Of a stretch of DNA of 64,000 nt, positions 27,562 through 35,997 are shown piece after piece. The notes beneath the pieces are model-generated. The model was given only the letters and a program-made list of their open reading frames with translations. It did no database searches and was not told where the DNA came from. Within the stretch, counting starts at the first letter, position 1, and every line of letters starts with the position of its first letter. This DNA comes from Shewanella decolorationis S12 (lineage in GTDB: Bacteria > Pseudomonadota > Gammaproteobacteria > Enterobacterales > Shewanellaceae), in assembly GCF_000485795.1 (NCBI RefSeq), contig NZ_AXZL01000076.1:434001-498000 (forward strand), given 5' to 3'. The position numbers and the translations under genes are program-made.

Positions 27562-28022
27562 TGCGCTACATTTTTCTCCTTACACTGTTGTGCTGCGCCC
27601 TGCCGTTATCGGCGGCGCAGCTCACCCGTGACTATCAGTTTCAAGCTTTGCGGAGCCAACAAGTAACAGATTTGTCGCATCTCGAAGGGCATGTCTCAGC
27701 ATTGATGTTCTTCGAGCCGGAGTGCCCTTGGTGTATTAAGCAGGCAAACGTACTCAAACAACTGCATCAAAACTGCAATCAACCGATTAAGCCAGTAGCC
27801 TTGGGCGTCAATGGGGATAATCTAGCCTTAAAACGCGCCCTGTTTAGGCTCAATTTCCCCTTTGAAGCCTACCGCGCTCCGCCAGCTTTACTAAAGGAGA
27901 TGGGTGGCATTCCCGCCACGCCAATCTTACTGCTGCTAAATGCCGAGGGAGAATTAATCAAAGGATATCGAGGCTTTACCGATGAACAAGAGCTCAAAAC
28001 TCAACTCTGTCACTCAAGCTAA
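27561..28022 (+). CDS. exported thioredoxin-like (TlpA/DsbE-type) protein
   Basis: A 153-residue periplasmic thioredoxin-fold protein. A cleavable signal (MRYIFLLTLLCCALPLSAA) is followed by the active site FFEPECPWCIKQ with a CPWC pair, and the cis-proline loop GGIPATPILLL. The start codon shares one base with the receptor stop (TAATG), so it is translationally coupled to the TonB receptor. Since that receptor has a CSMC motif in the plug, a role in keeping or forming thiols in its partner, or in thiol-linked metal handling, is plausible but inferred. Confidence 0.8.
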   Translation: MRYIFLLTLLCCALPLSAAQLTRDYQFQALRSQQVTDLSHLEGHVSALMFFEPECPWCIKQANVLKQLHQNCNQPIKPVALGVNGDNLALKRALFRLNFPFEAYRAPPALLKEMGGIPATPILLLLNAEGELIKGYRGFTDEQELKTQLCHSS

Positions 28023-28043
28023 TGCTCCGTTTTTGACGCTTAA

Positions 28044-28214
28044 TACCAATTGTATTAAATATCTGTTCATTCAGCGGTAGTTCAACGCGCTTGAGACAAG
28101 GCGAAGGCTTGAAGGCATAATGGTGCTCTGTCGAAAGCCTTAAACGCGGTATAAAGCGCGTTGCCATAGAGTGAACATCAGCCGCCCTTCGGGAACCACA
28201 CTGGCATCCCACTG
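28044..28214 (+). repeat. 5' part of a MITE-like dispersed element (copy 1)
   Basis: About 171 bases nearly identical to the left part of the element at 51121-51397, starting with the same terminal sequence TACCAAT-TGTATTAAATATCTG. The right half and right terminal repeat are missing, so this copy is truncated. The rest of the 28023-28398 gap holds only the leader of the diguanylate cyclase gene. Confidence 0.85.
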
Positions 28215-28398
28215 TAATAGCGTAACAAAACACCTTCAAATTTAAGCCATATTTAGCAAACATCAGATACACTTATTTTGTCATCCCGCAGTGTCTAATC
28301 CGTTACCAAAGGCACACTTACACAAAGAATCACAGCAACACTGAAGAAGGGATGCTAACACAGCCACTGAAGACCTCGGCTATGGGGGAGTTGGTTTG

Positions 28399-29307
28399 AT
28401 GATCAATATTGCGCAAATGGCTTTAGTTCTGCATTCTTTGCCCGATCCGGCTTTTGTGATCACCCAAAGCGGCCGCTATATTGCCGTTTTTGGTGGTAAA
28501 GATGATCGTTATTACCACGATGGAAGTGGATTAGTCGGCCTATATATCAGTGACGTATTACACGAAGAAAAAGCCAATTATTACCTCAGCATTATTGAAC
28601 AAGCATTAATCAGCCGTAAATTGCAGATTGAAGAATATGAGCTCAGTAATAAGGATGTCAAAGGCTTATCCGATCAAGGTCCATCAGACCCCATCTGGTT
28701 TGAGGGACGCGTTCAAGCGCTGGATTTTCTTGTTGATAACGAGCCTGTCGTCCTTTGGGTTGCAAGTAATATGTCCAAACGCCATCAGCTTGAAGTCCAG
28801 CTACGGCAATTAAGCGATACAGACCAACTCACAGGACTATTTAACCGTCGCCGATTAGAGCGTGACTTAAACCTCCTATTCGATACCTATAGTCGCTACC
28901 ATGTGCCTGCCTCCATCTTAATGCTGGATCTCGATCATCTAAAACAGATCAATGATCAGCTTGGCCACCATGCGGGCGACAATGTCATTGTGACCGTCGC
29001 CGATACCTGCAAGCAGCAATTCCGCAAAACCGACAGTGCCTACCGTTTTGGTGGGGATGAGTTTGTCATCGCCCTACCCGGCGTTGAATACGATCAAGCC
29101 ATAGTGTTTGCGGAATTTCTCTGCGATTGCTGCTTCAAAGCACTACAAAAACACGCCGTAAATGGACTCTTTGCCACCGTCAGCATAGGCGTCGCCACCA
29201 TAGAGGCAGACGATAAATCCTACGAAGACACCTTAAAGCGCGCCGATGCCGCGCTCTATCAAGCCAAGCGGGATGGCAAAAATCGCGTTATCGCCAATAG
29301 TGCTTAA
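28399..29307 (+). CDS. diguanylate cyclase with N-terminal PAS-like sensor
   Basis: Makes cyclic di-GMP from two GTP. The first 130 residues form a PAS-like domain (LPDPAFVITQSGRYIAVFGGKDDRYY... with a C-cap leading to HQLEVQLRQLSDTDQLTGLFNRR). The GGDEF domain has an intact active site, Gly218-Gly219-Asp220-Glu221-Phe222, and an inhibitory I-site RKTD five residues before it, so it should be active and product-inhibited. No transmembrane segment is seen. The start is the ATG at 28399 (GGAG 8 bases upstream). The N-terminal fold resembles a common Shewanella/Vibrio group in which PAS binds an unknown small molecule. Confidence 0.9.
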   Translation: MINIAQMALVLHSLPDPAFVITQSGRYIAVFGGKDDRYYHDGSGLVGLYISDVLHEEKANYYLSIIEQALISRKLQIEEYELSNKDVKGLSDQGPSDPIWFEGRVQALDFLVDNEPVVLWVASNMSKRHQLEVQLRQLSDTDQLTGLFNRRRLERDLNLLFDTYSRYHVPASILMLDLDHLKQINDQLGHHAGDNVIVTVADTCKQQFRKTDSAYRFGGDEFVIALPGVEYDQAIVFAEFLCDCCFKALQKHAVNGLFATVSIGVATIEADDKSYEDTLKRADAALYQAKRDGKNRVIANSA

Positions 29308-29335
29308 GGCTGTATATCCATGGCAAACGGCCATT

Positions 29336-29362
29336 AAAAAAGCGAACCTAGGTTCGCTTTTT
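29336..29362. terminator. bidirectional terminator between GGDEF and ycaO-like genes
   Basis: An 18-base perfect palindrome AGCGAACCTAGGTTCGCT (29341-29358) with A-run and T-run flanks. Both convergent genes can use it. Confidence 0.85.
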
Positions 29363-29391
29363 CTACACATCAACTTCTTAGCTATATGCTA

Positions 29392-31578
29392 TTAGTTCGC
29401 CGCTTTGGCCTTGCGGGCAGCGTGCAGTTTTTTATAGCTTTCGATTAAGCGTAAATGCGGCTCAATCCCTTCGAGTTGCATGCTGGTCTTGGTTAGGCCG
29501 CTAAAGCGGATTTTACCTGTGACGCTGCCAACCACTTGTTCCATCACTTCCGCGCCAAACATGCGGGTAAAGTTATGGCTAAAGTCTTCGAGTTCAAGGT
29601 CTTCATCCAGCGTCACTTCCAGTACCGCGCTCATTGCTTGGTAAAACAGATTGCGCTTCACGGTGTTGTCGTTAAATTGCAAAAACTCGCCGACTAATTC
29701 CAGTGCCTCTTCATGCGCTCCCAGTGCCAAATAAATCAGGATCTTAAGTTCGATAATCGTCAACTTGCCCCAGACGGTATTTTCATCAAACACAATACCA
29801 ATAAGGGTACGAATATCTGTGTAGTTATCCAGCTGACTTTCTTCTAAGCGATTGACTAGGTTAACCAATTGCTTAGTGCTTAGAGAATGCAGATTCAGAA
29901 TATCTTCACGGTAATCCAGCGCCTTGTTGGTGTTGTCCCAAATCAGGTCTTCTACTGGATAAACTTCAGAGTAATCAGGCACTAAAATACGGCAAGCCGA
30001 TGCGCCTAATTCGGTAAACTCGGCAACATACACCTCTTTACCCAGCTCTTCTAAAATGCCGAATAAGCGGTCCGCTTCCTCTTCGTTAGTGCCGGAGAAA
30101 TCCCATTCGCAGAACTCATAGTCATGCTTGCTGCTAAAGAAGCGCCAGGAGATCACGCCCGTTGAGTCGATAAAGTGTTCGACAAAGTTTTCAGGCTCGC
30201 TCACCGCCATGCTGTTAAAGGTCGGTTTTGGTACATCATTTAGACCTTCGAAGCTGCGACCTTGAAGTAATTCGGTTAGGCTGCGCTCCAATGCCACTTC
30301 AAAGCTTGGGTGGGCACCGAAGGAGGCAAATACGCCGCCCGTTTTCGGGTTCATCAGCGTCACGCACATCACAGGGAACTGGCCGCCTAAGGAGGCGTCT
30401 TTCACCACCACTGGGAAGCCTTGTTCTTCTAAGCCCTTAATGCCCGCAAGAATGCTTGGGTATTTTTCTAACACAGACATAGGCACGTCTGGCAGGACGA
30501 TTTCCTGCTCGATAATTTGGCGCTTCACTGCGCGCTCGAAGATCTCAGATAGACACTGGACTTCGGCTTCTTTGATGTTGTTACCCGCGCTCATGCCATT
30601 GCTTAAGAACAGGTTTTCAATCAGGTTTGATGGAAAGTACACAGTCTCGCCATCGGATTTACGCTTGTAAGGAATCGCACAAATACCGCGTTCACGATTG
30701 CCCGAGTTAGTGTCGATAAGATGCGAGCCACACAGCTCCTCATCGGGGTTATAAATCTCGAGACAGTAGTCGTCTAACAGGCCTGCTGGCAGCGAATCAT
30801 CCTCTTCTAAGGCAAACCATTTTTCATTGGGGTAATGCACAAACTCGCTGTTAGCGATCTCTACACCAAAGAATTGATCGTTATAGAAAAAGTTATTGTT
30901 TAAACGCTCAATAAATTCACCGAGGGCCGAGCACAGCGCGCTCTCTTTGGTTGCGCCTTTACCATTGGTAAAACACATGGGCGATGCGGCATCACGGATA
31001 TGCAGTGACCATACATTAGGCACAATATTACGCCATGAGGAGATCTCTATCTTCATCCCCAGCTCAGCCAAAATGCCCGTCATATTGGCAATGGTCTGCT
31101 CTAGTGGTAAGTCTTTACCCAAAATATAGGTGCTACTATCGCCGCCAGGTTGACCCATCAGCATGGCATTTGCGTCGGCATCGAGGTTTTCAACGGTTTC
31201 GATTCTAAACTCTGGGCCAGTCTGCACCACTTTTTTCACTGTGCAGCGGTCGATAGAGCGCAAAATACCTTCGCGATCTTTATCCGAAATATCATCGGGC
31301 AATTCGACATTGATCTGGAAAATTTGGTTGTAGCGATCTTCTGGGTCGACAATATTGTTTTGCGACAAGCGGATATTGTCCGTCGGAATATCGCGGGATT
31401 TACAATATACCTTCACAAAGTAGGCCGCACACAGCGCCGAAGAAGCTAAGAAATAATCGAAGGGGCTCGGCGCCGAGCCGTCGCCCTTATAACGGATGGG
31501 CTGATCGGCCGTGACCGTAAAATCATCGAACTTGGCTTCGAGTCTCAGGTTGTCGAGAAAATTAACTTTGATTTCCAT
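29392..31578 (-). CDS. ycaO: OsmC-YcaO fusion protein
   Basis: A 728-residue protein. Residues 1-135 are an OsmC-like domain (PSPFDYFLASSALCAAYFVKVYCKSRDI with a conserved Cys). From about 160 on it is a YcaO domain of the RimO-accessory type (NVWSLHIRDAASPMCFTNGKGATKESALCSALGEFIERL, SNGMSAGNNIKEAEVQCLSEIFERAVK) with the C-terminal helical extension of E. coli YcaO. YcaO enzymes use ATP to activate amide backbones; E. coli YcaO assists RimO methylthiolation of ribosomal protein S12. E. coli YcaO lacks the OsmC part. The ATG at 31578 has GGA upstream; earlier codons do not. Confidence 0.85.
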   Translation of the reverse strand: MEIKVNFLDNLRLEAKFDDFTVTADQPIRYKGDGSAPSPFDYFLASSALCAAYFVKVYCKSRDIPTDNIRLSQNNIVDPEDRYNQIFQINVELPDDISDKDREGILRSIDRCTVKKVVQTGPEFRIETVENLDADANAMLMGQPGGDSSTYILGKDLPLEQTIANMTGILAELGMKIEISSWRNIVPNVWSLHIRDAASPMCFTNGKGATKESALCSALGEFIERLNNNFFYNDQFFGVEIANSEFVHYPNEKWFALEEDDSLPAGLLDDYCLEIYNPDEELCGSHLIDTNSGNRERGICAIPYKRKSDGETVYFPSNLIENLFLSNGMSAGNNIKEAEVQCLSEIFERAVKRQIIEQEIVLPDVPMSVLEKYPSILAGIKGLEEQGFPVVVKDASLGGQFPVMCVTLMNPKTGGVFASFGAHPSFEVALERSLTELLQGRSFEGLNDVPKPTFNSMAVSEPENFVEHFIDSTGVISWRFFSSKHDYEFCEWDFSGTNEEEADRLFGILEELGKEVYVAEFTELGASACRILVPDYSEVYPVEDLIWDNTNKALDYREDILNLHSLSTKQLVNLVNRLEESQLDNYTDIRTLIGIVFDENTVWGKLTIIELKILIYLALGAHEEALELVGEFLQFNDNTVKRNLFYQAMSAVLEVTLDEDLELEDFSHNFTRMFGAEVMEQVVGSVTGKIRFSGLTKTSMQLEGIEPHLRLIESYKKLHAARKAKAAN

Positions 31579-31791
31579 TAGAATTTTTCCACTCAATATG
31601 CTCAAACGCGGTAATCGTATCCGTTACCGCACAGCATTGCCCTTGGGCGCTATCGTCTGGGGGGAATTATCGGTGTTTTTCGCCCATTAGTCTTGGGTTA
31701 ATTATGTTAAAAAACACCAGCGGGAGTTTATGCCTTGAGCAACAAGCAAAAAGTGGGATTTATTGCGACATTCACAGAGGTTTGGCTAAGG

Positions 31792-32031
31792 TTACTCAGA
31801 ACTGCCTTGCTTATCCGCTTCGCGTTTCACCAGTAAAAAAGTGAGATACATCTTTGTCGGCAGAGATAACGCCATGCCAAAGGCAACGCAAACGGCGCTG
31901 ATAATAATGCCCTTAACACCCATGGCTTCGACACTCTCATTAAAGTTATGCAGATAAATCCCAAGCACAATCAGGCACAGCCCTATGCTAATACAGATTT
32001 TTAACAGGGTAATCAGCCTAACATCCGTCAT
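31792..32031 (-). CDS. small inner-membrane protein
   Basis: A 79-residue protein with two hydrophobic segments (LLKICISIGLCLIVLGIYL, residues 8-26, and GIIISAVCVAFGMALSLPTKMYL, residues 41-63) and a charged C-terminus (KREADKQGSSE). It resembles uncharacterised small proteins of Shewanella. No function can be proposed. The upstream ribosome site is weak. Confidence 0.5.
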   Translation of the reverse strand: MTDVRLITLLKICISIGLCLIVLGIYLHNFNESVEAMGVKGIIISAVCVAFGMALSLPTKMYLTFLLVKREADKQGSSE

Positions 32032-32133
32032 GGTTTACGCTGCCATTTATAAAATTTGGCTAATATAGTGACCGCTTTAGCAGGCACCTGTGTTGATGCA
32101 AATCAAAGGCTGTTCACTCTCGCAAGCAAAGCG

Positions 32134-32523
32134 CTAGAGTTCCGCCTCGAAGCGGGCAAGGCGTGCCTCGCTCATCGTGCATTGGGTTTGCTGCATCAGT
32201 TCACCCAAGGTAATGGCGGGGTTTTGGTTGATCAGGCGAACCAATTTTGCGCCGAGTGGTTCAAGCTTATCGGCGTGTTGTAATAAGCCGCTATCGATCT
32301 TTTTGATCATAAAGGCAAATTCGGCAGTATCATTCTGGGCTGTTAACTCGACGCAGCAGCTTTGAATGTCGATTGCCTGCCCTGTGATACTCCAATTGCG
32401 GGAGCGGCGAATCCGCTTAAGCTCGCAGCCGTGCTTTAGCGCTATTGCCTGCGCCCGCTTAACCGCCTCGCGGCCGATGCGATGGATAAGTGATGGCAAG
32501 GGAATACTAATATCATCGTGCAT
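32134..32523 (-). CDS. ribosome-recycling-factor-like family protein (RRF_GI)
   Basis: A 129-residue basic and helical protein (LIHRIGREAVKRAQAIALKHGCELKRIRRSRNWSITG...), followed by a C-terminal part resembling a small helix-turn-helix (AITLGELMQQTQCTMSEARLARFEAEL). I associate it with the family annotated as ribosome recycling factor in Vibrio/Shewanella genomic islands (RRF_GI). It is much shorter than, and different from, true Frr, so its action on ribosomes is only a database label. It is a stand-alone gene. Confidence 0.5.
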   Translation of the reverse strand: MHDDISIPLPSLIHRIGREAVKRAQAIALKHGCELKRIRRSRNWSITGQAIDIQSCCVELTAQNDTAEFAFMIKKIDSGLLQHADKLEPLGAKLVRLINQNPAITLGELMQQTQCTMSEARLARFEAEL

Positions 32524-32728
32524 AGTGGTTAGATTCAGCCCTGCTTAGCGATAAAAATGATTGATATATAAGTGAATGATACATAATGAATTAGAGACAT
32601 AAGTGCTTAAATACCGGAGTGGTTATCGGTATAACAACCGCTGCTTAAAACGCTTCAACATCAGCTCGAGCGCCACTTTAGCCGCGTTAAATTATCAGCG
32701 CAAATCAGCACGCCAGGTTTTAGCTCCT

Positions 32729-33622
32729 TTATGATTTACGGATAAACTCGGGATTAGCCGCGCACCATTGCAGCAATGCCTGCTGTAACTGCCGCAGCTT
32801 CTTGGAGTAATGGCTTTGTTTTGCATAGACCATATATAAATCATAAGGATATAAATACCATTCTGGCAGTAACCGCAGTAGTTTTTGCTGCGCTATATCC
32901 TGCTGCACTAAGTAATAGGGTAAACAGGCAATCCCTTGACCGCTCAAGGCTAACAGATGATTAGTCGCATAATTTGAGCTAATCACTGCGGGCTCAAACC
33001 CTTGGGTTACACTCTCGCCAGCGGCATGCTCGAGAGTCCACTGCGTTTCACCGCCCGAAAGTAGCGGATATTGGGGTAAATCCGCGGGGTTCACTAAGTC
33101 CGTCGCAGGTAAATACCCTGGCGCGGCCACTAACACATGGCTAATGCGCCCTAGGTATTTAGCGACTAAATTATCGCTATGTTTAAGTGTGGTTCTTAAG
33201 GCAAGGTCAAACTGACCAAATTCAACATCTTGAATATCTTGCTCAAAACAAAATTCAAACCGAACCTGAGGAAAATTCGCCATCAATGGGATCAATAGCG
33301 GCGCTAATAGGGCTTTCCCCAACTCTGTGGGAGCGGTAAATCTTAAACGGCCACAATCATCCTCAGTTAAATCTTGTACTAAACGCTCGGCCTCAGCGGC
33401 TAATCTGTCGATTTCACAGGCTTTGGAATACAAGGTTTGCCCCGCTTCGGTCATCGAGACCCGGCGCGTGGTGCGATACAACAACTGGCAGCCCAGCTCA
33501 TCTTCCAAGGCTTTAACATGGCGAGACACCAAGCCCTTAGAGGCCTCAAGCTGCTCCGACGCCGCACTAAAGCTCTGCATTTTTACAACCATCATAAAGG
33601 ATTGAAGATGCGTCAGGTTCAT
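32729..33622 (-). CDS. LysR-family transcriptional regulator
   Basis: A 297-residue LysR regulator. The N-terminal helix-turn-helix (MNLTHLQSFMMVVKMQSFSAASEQLEASKGLVSRHVKALEDEL) is followed by the RTTRRVSMTEAG hinge common to the CrgA/AaeR-like group. It is divergent from the short-chain reductase at 33722, about 100 bases apart, which it probably regulates. The effector is unknown. Confidence 0.88.
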   Translation of the reverse strand: MNLTHLQSFMMVVKMQSFSAASEQLEASKGLVSRHVKALEDELGCQLLYRTTRRVSMTEAGQTLYSKACEIDRLAAEAERLVQDLTEDDCGRLRFTAPTELGKALLAPLLIPLMANFPQVRFEFCFEQDIQDVEFGQFDLALRTTLKHSDNLVAKYLGRISHVLVAAPGYLPATDLVNPADLPQYPLLSGGETQWTLEHAAGESVTQGFEPAVISSNYATNHLLALSGQGIACLPYYLVQQDIAQQKLLRLLPEWYLYPYDLYMVYAKQSHYSKKLRQLQQALLQWCAANPEFIRKS

Positions 33623-33721
33623 TGATTAAATCCATTTTCTAAACAATGTGGTGATTATATGGGCTTTTTCGGTTTATTTCGCCGAGTTATGCTGTGTTTA
33701 TATTCAATAATGGAGAAAATC

Positions 33722-34342
33722 ATGAAAATACTCGTTGTAGGTGCAGCAGGCAATATCGGCCAAGCCGTCACGCAACTACTAAAAGCTGAAGGTCATCAAG
33801 TTATCCAAGTCGGGCGAACTCGTGGCGATCTGTTGATGGATATTCGCGATCCCAATTCACTCCAACAGGGCTTTAACCAACTAGGTAAAGTCGACGCTAT
33901 TATCGCAGCAATGGGAGACGTCGCCTTTAAACCCTTTGACCAACTCGACCAAGCCGATTGGCAAAAAGGCATACAGAGCAAATTGTTAGGCCAAATCCAG
34001 CTAGTGCAAGTTGGTAGTCAGTTTTTAAATGCGGGCGGGAGTATTACCTTAACCAGCGGCATTATCGCCGATGTACCCGTTAAAGATGGCGTCAGCGCCG
34101 CCACCATCAACGGCGCACTTGAGCATTTTGTTGCCGCGGTCGCTAATGAACTCACCCATCAACAGCGGATCAATATTGTCAGCCCAACCGTATTAACCGA
34201 GTCATATACCGCGTATCGAGATTACTTTGCGGGTTTTAGTACCATTGATGCCGATATCCTCGCCAAGACTTACTTAAGATCGGTTATGGGCCGAGAAAAT
34301 GGTCGCACCTTAAAAGCCTTTTCCAATGCGGGTGCAGTATAA
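33722..34342 (+). CDS. short-chain dehydrogenase/reductase
   Basis: A 206-residue short SDR with the Rossmann glycine loop GAAGNIGQAV at the N-terminus. The usual catalytic YxxxK is not evident: where Ser-Tyr-Lys are expected it has LTSGIIADVPVKDGVSAATINGALEH, with Ser but no Tyr-x3-Lys. This matches atypical SDRs next to LysR genes. The ATG at 33722 has GGAG 6 bases upstream. Substrate unknown; its regulator is likely the divergent LysR. Confidence 0.78.
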   Translation: MKILVVGAAGNIGQAVTQLLKAEGHQVIQVGRTRGDLLMDIRDPNSLQQGFNQLGKVDAIIAAMGDVAFKPFDQLDQADWQKGIQSKLLGQIQLVQVGSQFLNAGGSITLTSGIIADVPVKDGVSAATINGALEHFVAAVANELTHQQRINIVSPTVLTESYTAYRDYFAGFSTIDADILAKTYLRSVMGRENGRTLKAFSNAGAV

Positions 34343-34426
34343 AACCAGACTCTTGATTGAGATCCTTGAGCAAGGCGGCGGGATTGCCTACAATAACGCA
34401 CTTTTTGTTCACTACAGATAACGACC

Positions 34427-34672
34427 ATGACTGACACAACTTCACAACCCGCATTACCGGATCGTCTTTCGGTTAACCCACGCAGCCGCCACCATGTGGC
34501 TGAAATCTTCCAATACGATGTGGGTATTCGCGTAAACGGTAAAGAACGTTTCGATGTTGAAGAATACTGCATCAGCGAAGGCTGGGTTAAAGTACCAAGC
34601 AAATCTTTAGACCGTCGCGGTCAACCTCTACTGTTAACCATCAAAGGCACAGTAGAAGCATTTTACCGTTAA
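34427..34672 (+). CDS. DUF3297 family protein
   Basis: An 81-residue conserved protein (LPDRLSVNPRSRHHVAEIFQYDVGIRVNGKERFDVEEYCISEGWVKVPSKSLDRRGQPLLLTIKGTVEAFYR), recognised as DUF3297. It is soluble, has no known function, and is widely conserved in Proteobacteria. It has its own terminator at 34701-34724. Confidence 0.82.
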   Translation: MTDTTSQPALPDRLSVNPRSRHHVAEIFQYDVGIRVNGKERFDVEEYCISEGWVKVPSKSLDRRGQPLLLTIKGTVEAFYR

Positions 34673-34700
34673 GCACCCGCAGCTTAATGGATAATAACAA

Positions 34701-34728
34701 CGGCCAATTCGATTGGCCGTTTTTATTT
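34701..34728 (+). terminator. terminator after the DUF3297 gene
   Basis: CGGCCAAT, loop TCG and ATTGGCCG (34701-34719), followed by TTTTTATTT. Confidence 0.88.
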
Positions 34729-35033
34729 GCCCTGTATATCCCCAAAACGCCCACCAATACCTCTCCCCAAATATTCACAAGTTGTTATTTAAAATAAGCT
34801 TTTGTGATAAAACGCATTGATTAAACCGCATAACGCGGGTTAAAGTGTGACCACTAAGGGAAATGCAGAGCCACACTCGAACGCCACTATCGAGCACGCT
34901 ATTTAGGGATGAAGCAGCAACTCAGTTATCCGCCTCCCCCCTCTTAAAGCCACCTCTGTCACCAAGGTATAAAGCACATTCGTTATATGTGCGTTATGGA
35001 ATAAAGAAAAACCTTTTTACTTCAAGGATGTAA
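34729..35033. other. intergenic region upstream of the NERD gene
   Basis: A gene-free stretch with the leader of the NERD gene. A small dyad GCACAT/ATGTGC lies near 34975-34993 and a C/T-rich run near 34931-34945. No recognisable promoter, repeat or att-like sequence was found. Confidence 0.35.
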
Positions 35034-35954
35034 ATGGCAGATTTTACAAACAATCTTTTATCGATAGTGATCATCCTCTCGAGCATGTTCGTCACAATTG
35101 GAGTAATGTACGCGCTGCTCAAATACCGCGATGCTACTGTCACTCTGCCCGTTGATCGTGAGCAACTCAGCCGTATTCCCGCCTATGGCTTACAAAAGCA
35201 AATCCAAGATCTGCAATTAGATTTAATCGGCAGCATGATGATGGGGCTGATGATAGTGTGTTTCCCCTTTGCAATAAACAGTATTCAAGCACATATTGCC
35301 GTCGGGAAATTCCCTTGGGTTTACGCCCTAACAGGTTTAATGGGATTAACTTATTGCGGTATTAAAACTTGGAAAAACTTTTCCAAACTTACCAAACTAC
35401 GCCTAGGGCATACGGCCGAAATCGCCACCGCCAATGAACTAATCGGCCTACAAGCCTTGGGTTATCAAGTGTTTCACGATGTGCAAGCCGACGGCTTTAA
35501 TATCGACCACCTCGTTATCGGCAAAAATGGTGTATTCGCGATTGAAACCAAAGGCCGCCATAAGCGCAATAAAGACCTACGCCAAACCAATGGCGGAGGC
35601 TCTGGCTCTAGTTCTGGTAAGAAAGGCTATGAAGTATTTTACAAAGACGGGCGCTTAAACTTCCCCTCGTGGACAGAAACCAAGCCCATAGAACAAGCCG
35701 AACGTCAGGCCAAGTGGGTCAGCCAATGGTTAACCAGAGCCACAGGCTCCCCCGTCGCCGCCACCCCAGCCCTAGTATTCCCCGGCTGGTATGTCACAAG
35801 CCAATCAAAACCACCGTTCCCGATCCTTAACCACAAACAATTAGTCGGAACGATCCCGAAACTGAAAACCCAAGATCTTACCCAGCAACAAGTCGACACC
35901 ATCATCTACCAAGTCGCCCAAAGATGCCTAAGCAAAAGCGAGGCGGGGAAATGA
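35034..35954 (+). CDS. membrane-anchored NERD nuclease-related protein
   Basis: A 306-residue protein. A helix near residues 8-29, and two more near 64-84 and 94-110, anchor it in the membrane. From about residue 125 it is a NERD (nuclease-related) domain of the PD-(D/E)xK fold, with Glu129 in GHTAEIATANEL, Asp158 in NIDHLVIG and Glu171-x-Lys173 in FAIETKG, so the nuclease residues are intact. AAGGA precedes the ATG. Base composition is host-like, unlike the AT-rich operon that starts 43 bases downstream. It could be an independent core gene or an added arm of the defence locus. Confidence 0.82.
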   Translation: MADFTNNLLSIVIILSSMFVTIGVMYALLKYRDATVTLPVDREQLSRIPAYGLQKQIQDLQLDLIGSMMMGLMIVCFPFAINSIQAHIAVGKFPWVYALTGLMGLTYCGIKTWKNFSKLTKLRLGHTAEIATANELIGLQALGYQVFHDVQADGFNIDHLVIGKNGVFAIETKGRHKRNKDLRQTNGGGSGSSSGKKGYEVFYKDGRLNFPSWTETKPIEQAERQAKWVSQWLTRATGSPVAATPALVFPGWYVTSQSKPPFPILNHKQLVGTIPKLKTQDLTQQQVDTIIYQVAQRCLSKSEAGK

Positions 35955-35997
35955 TGATGACAACGTTTACTGAGATAGCATTAAGACAGGAGTTTGT

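Noticed and set aside
31150-31449. Plus-strand open frame antisense to the OsmC-YcaO gene
   Set aside because: It is opposite a conserved domain and lacks any supporting signal.
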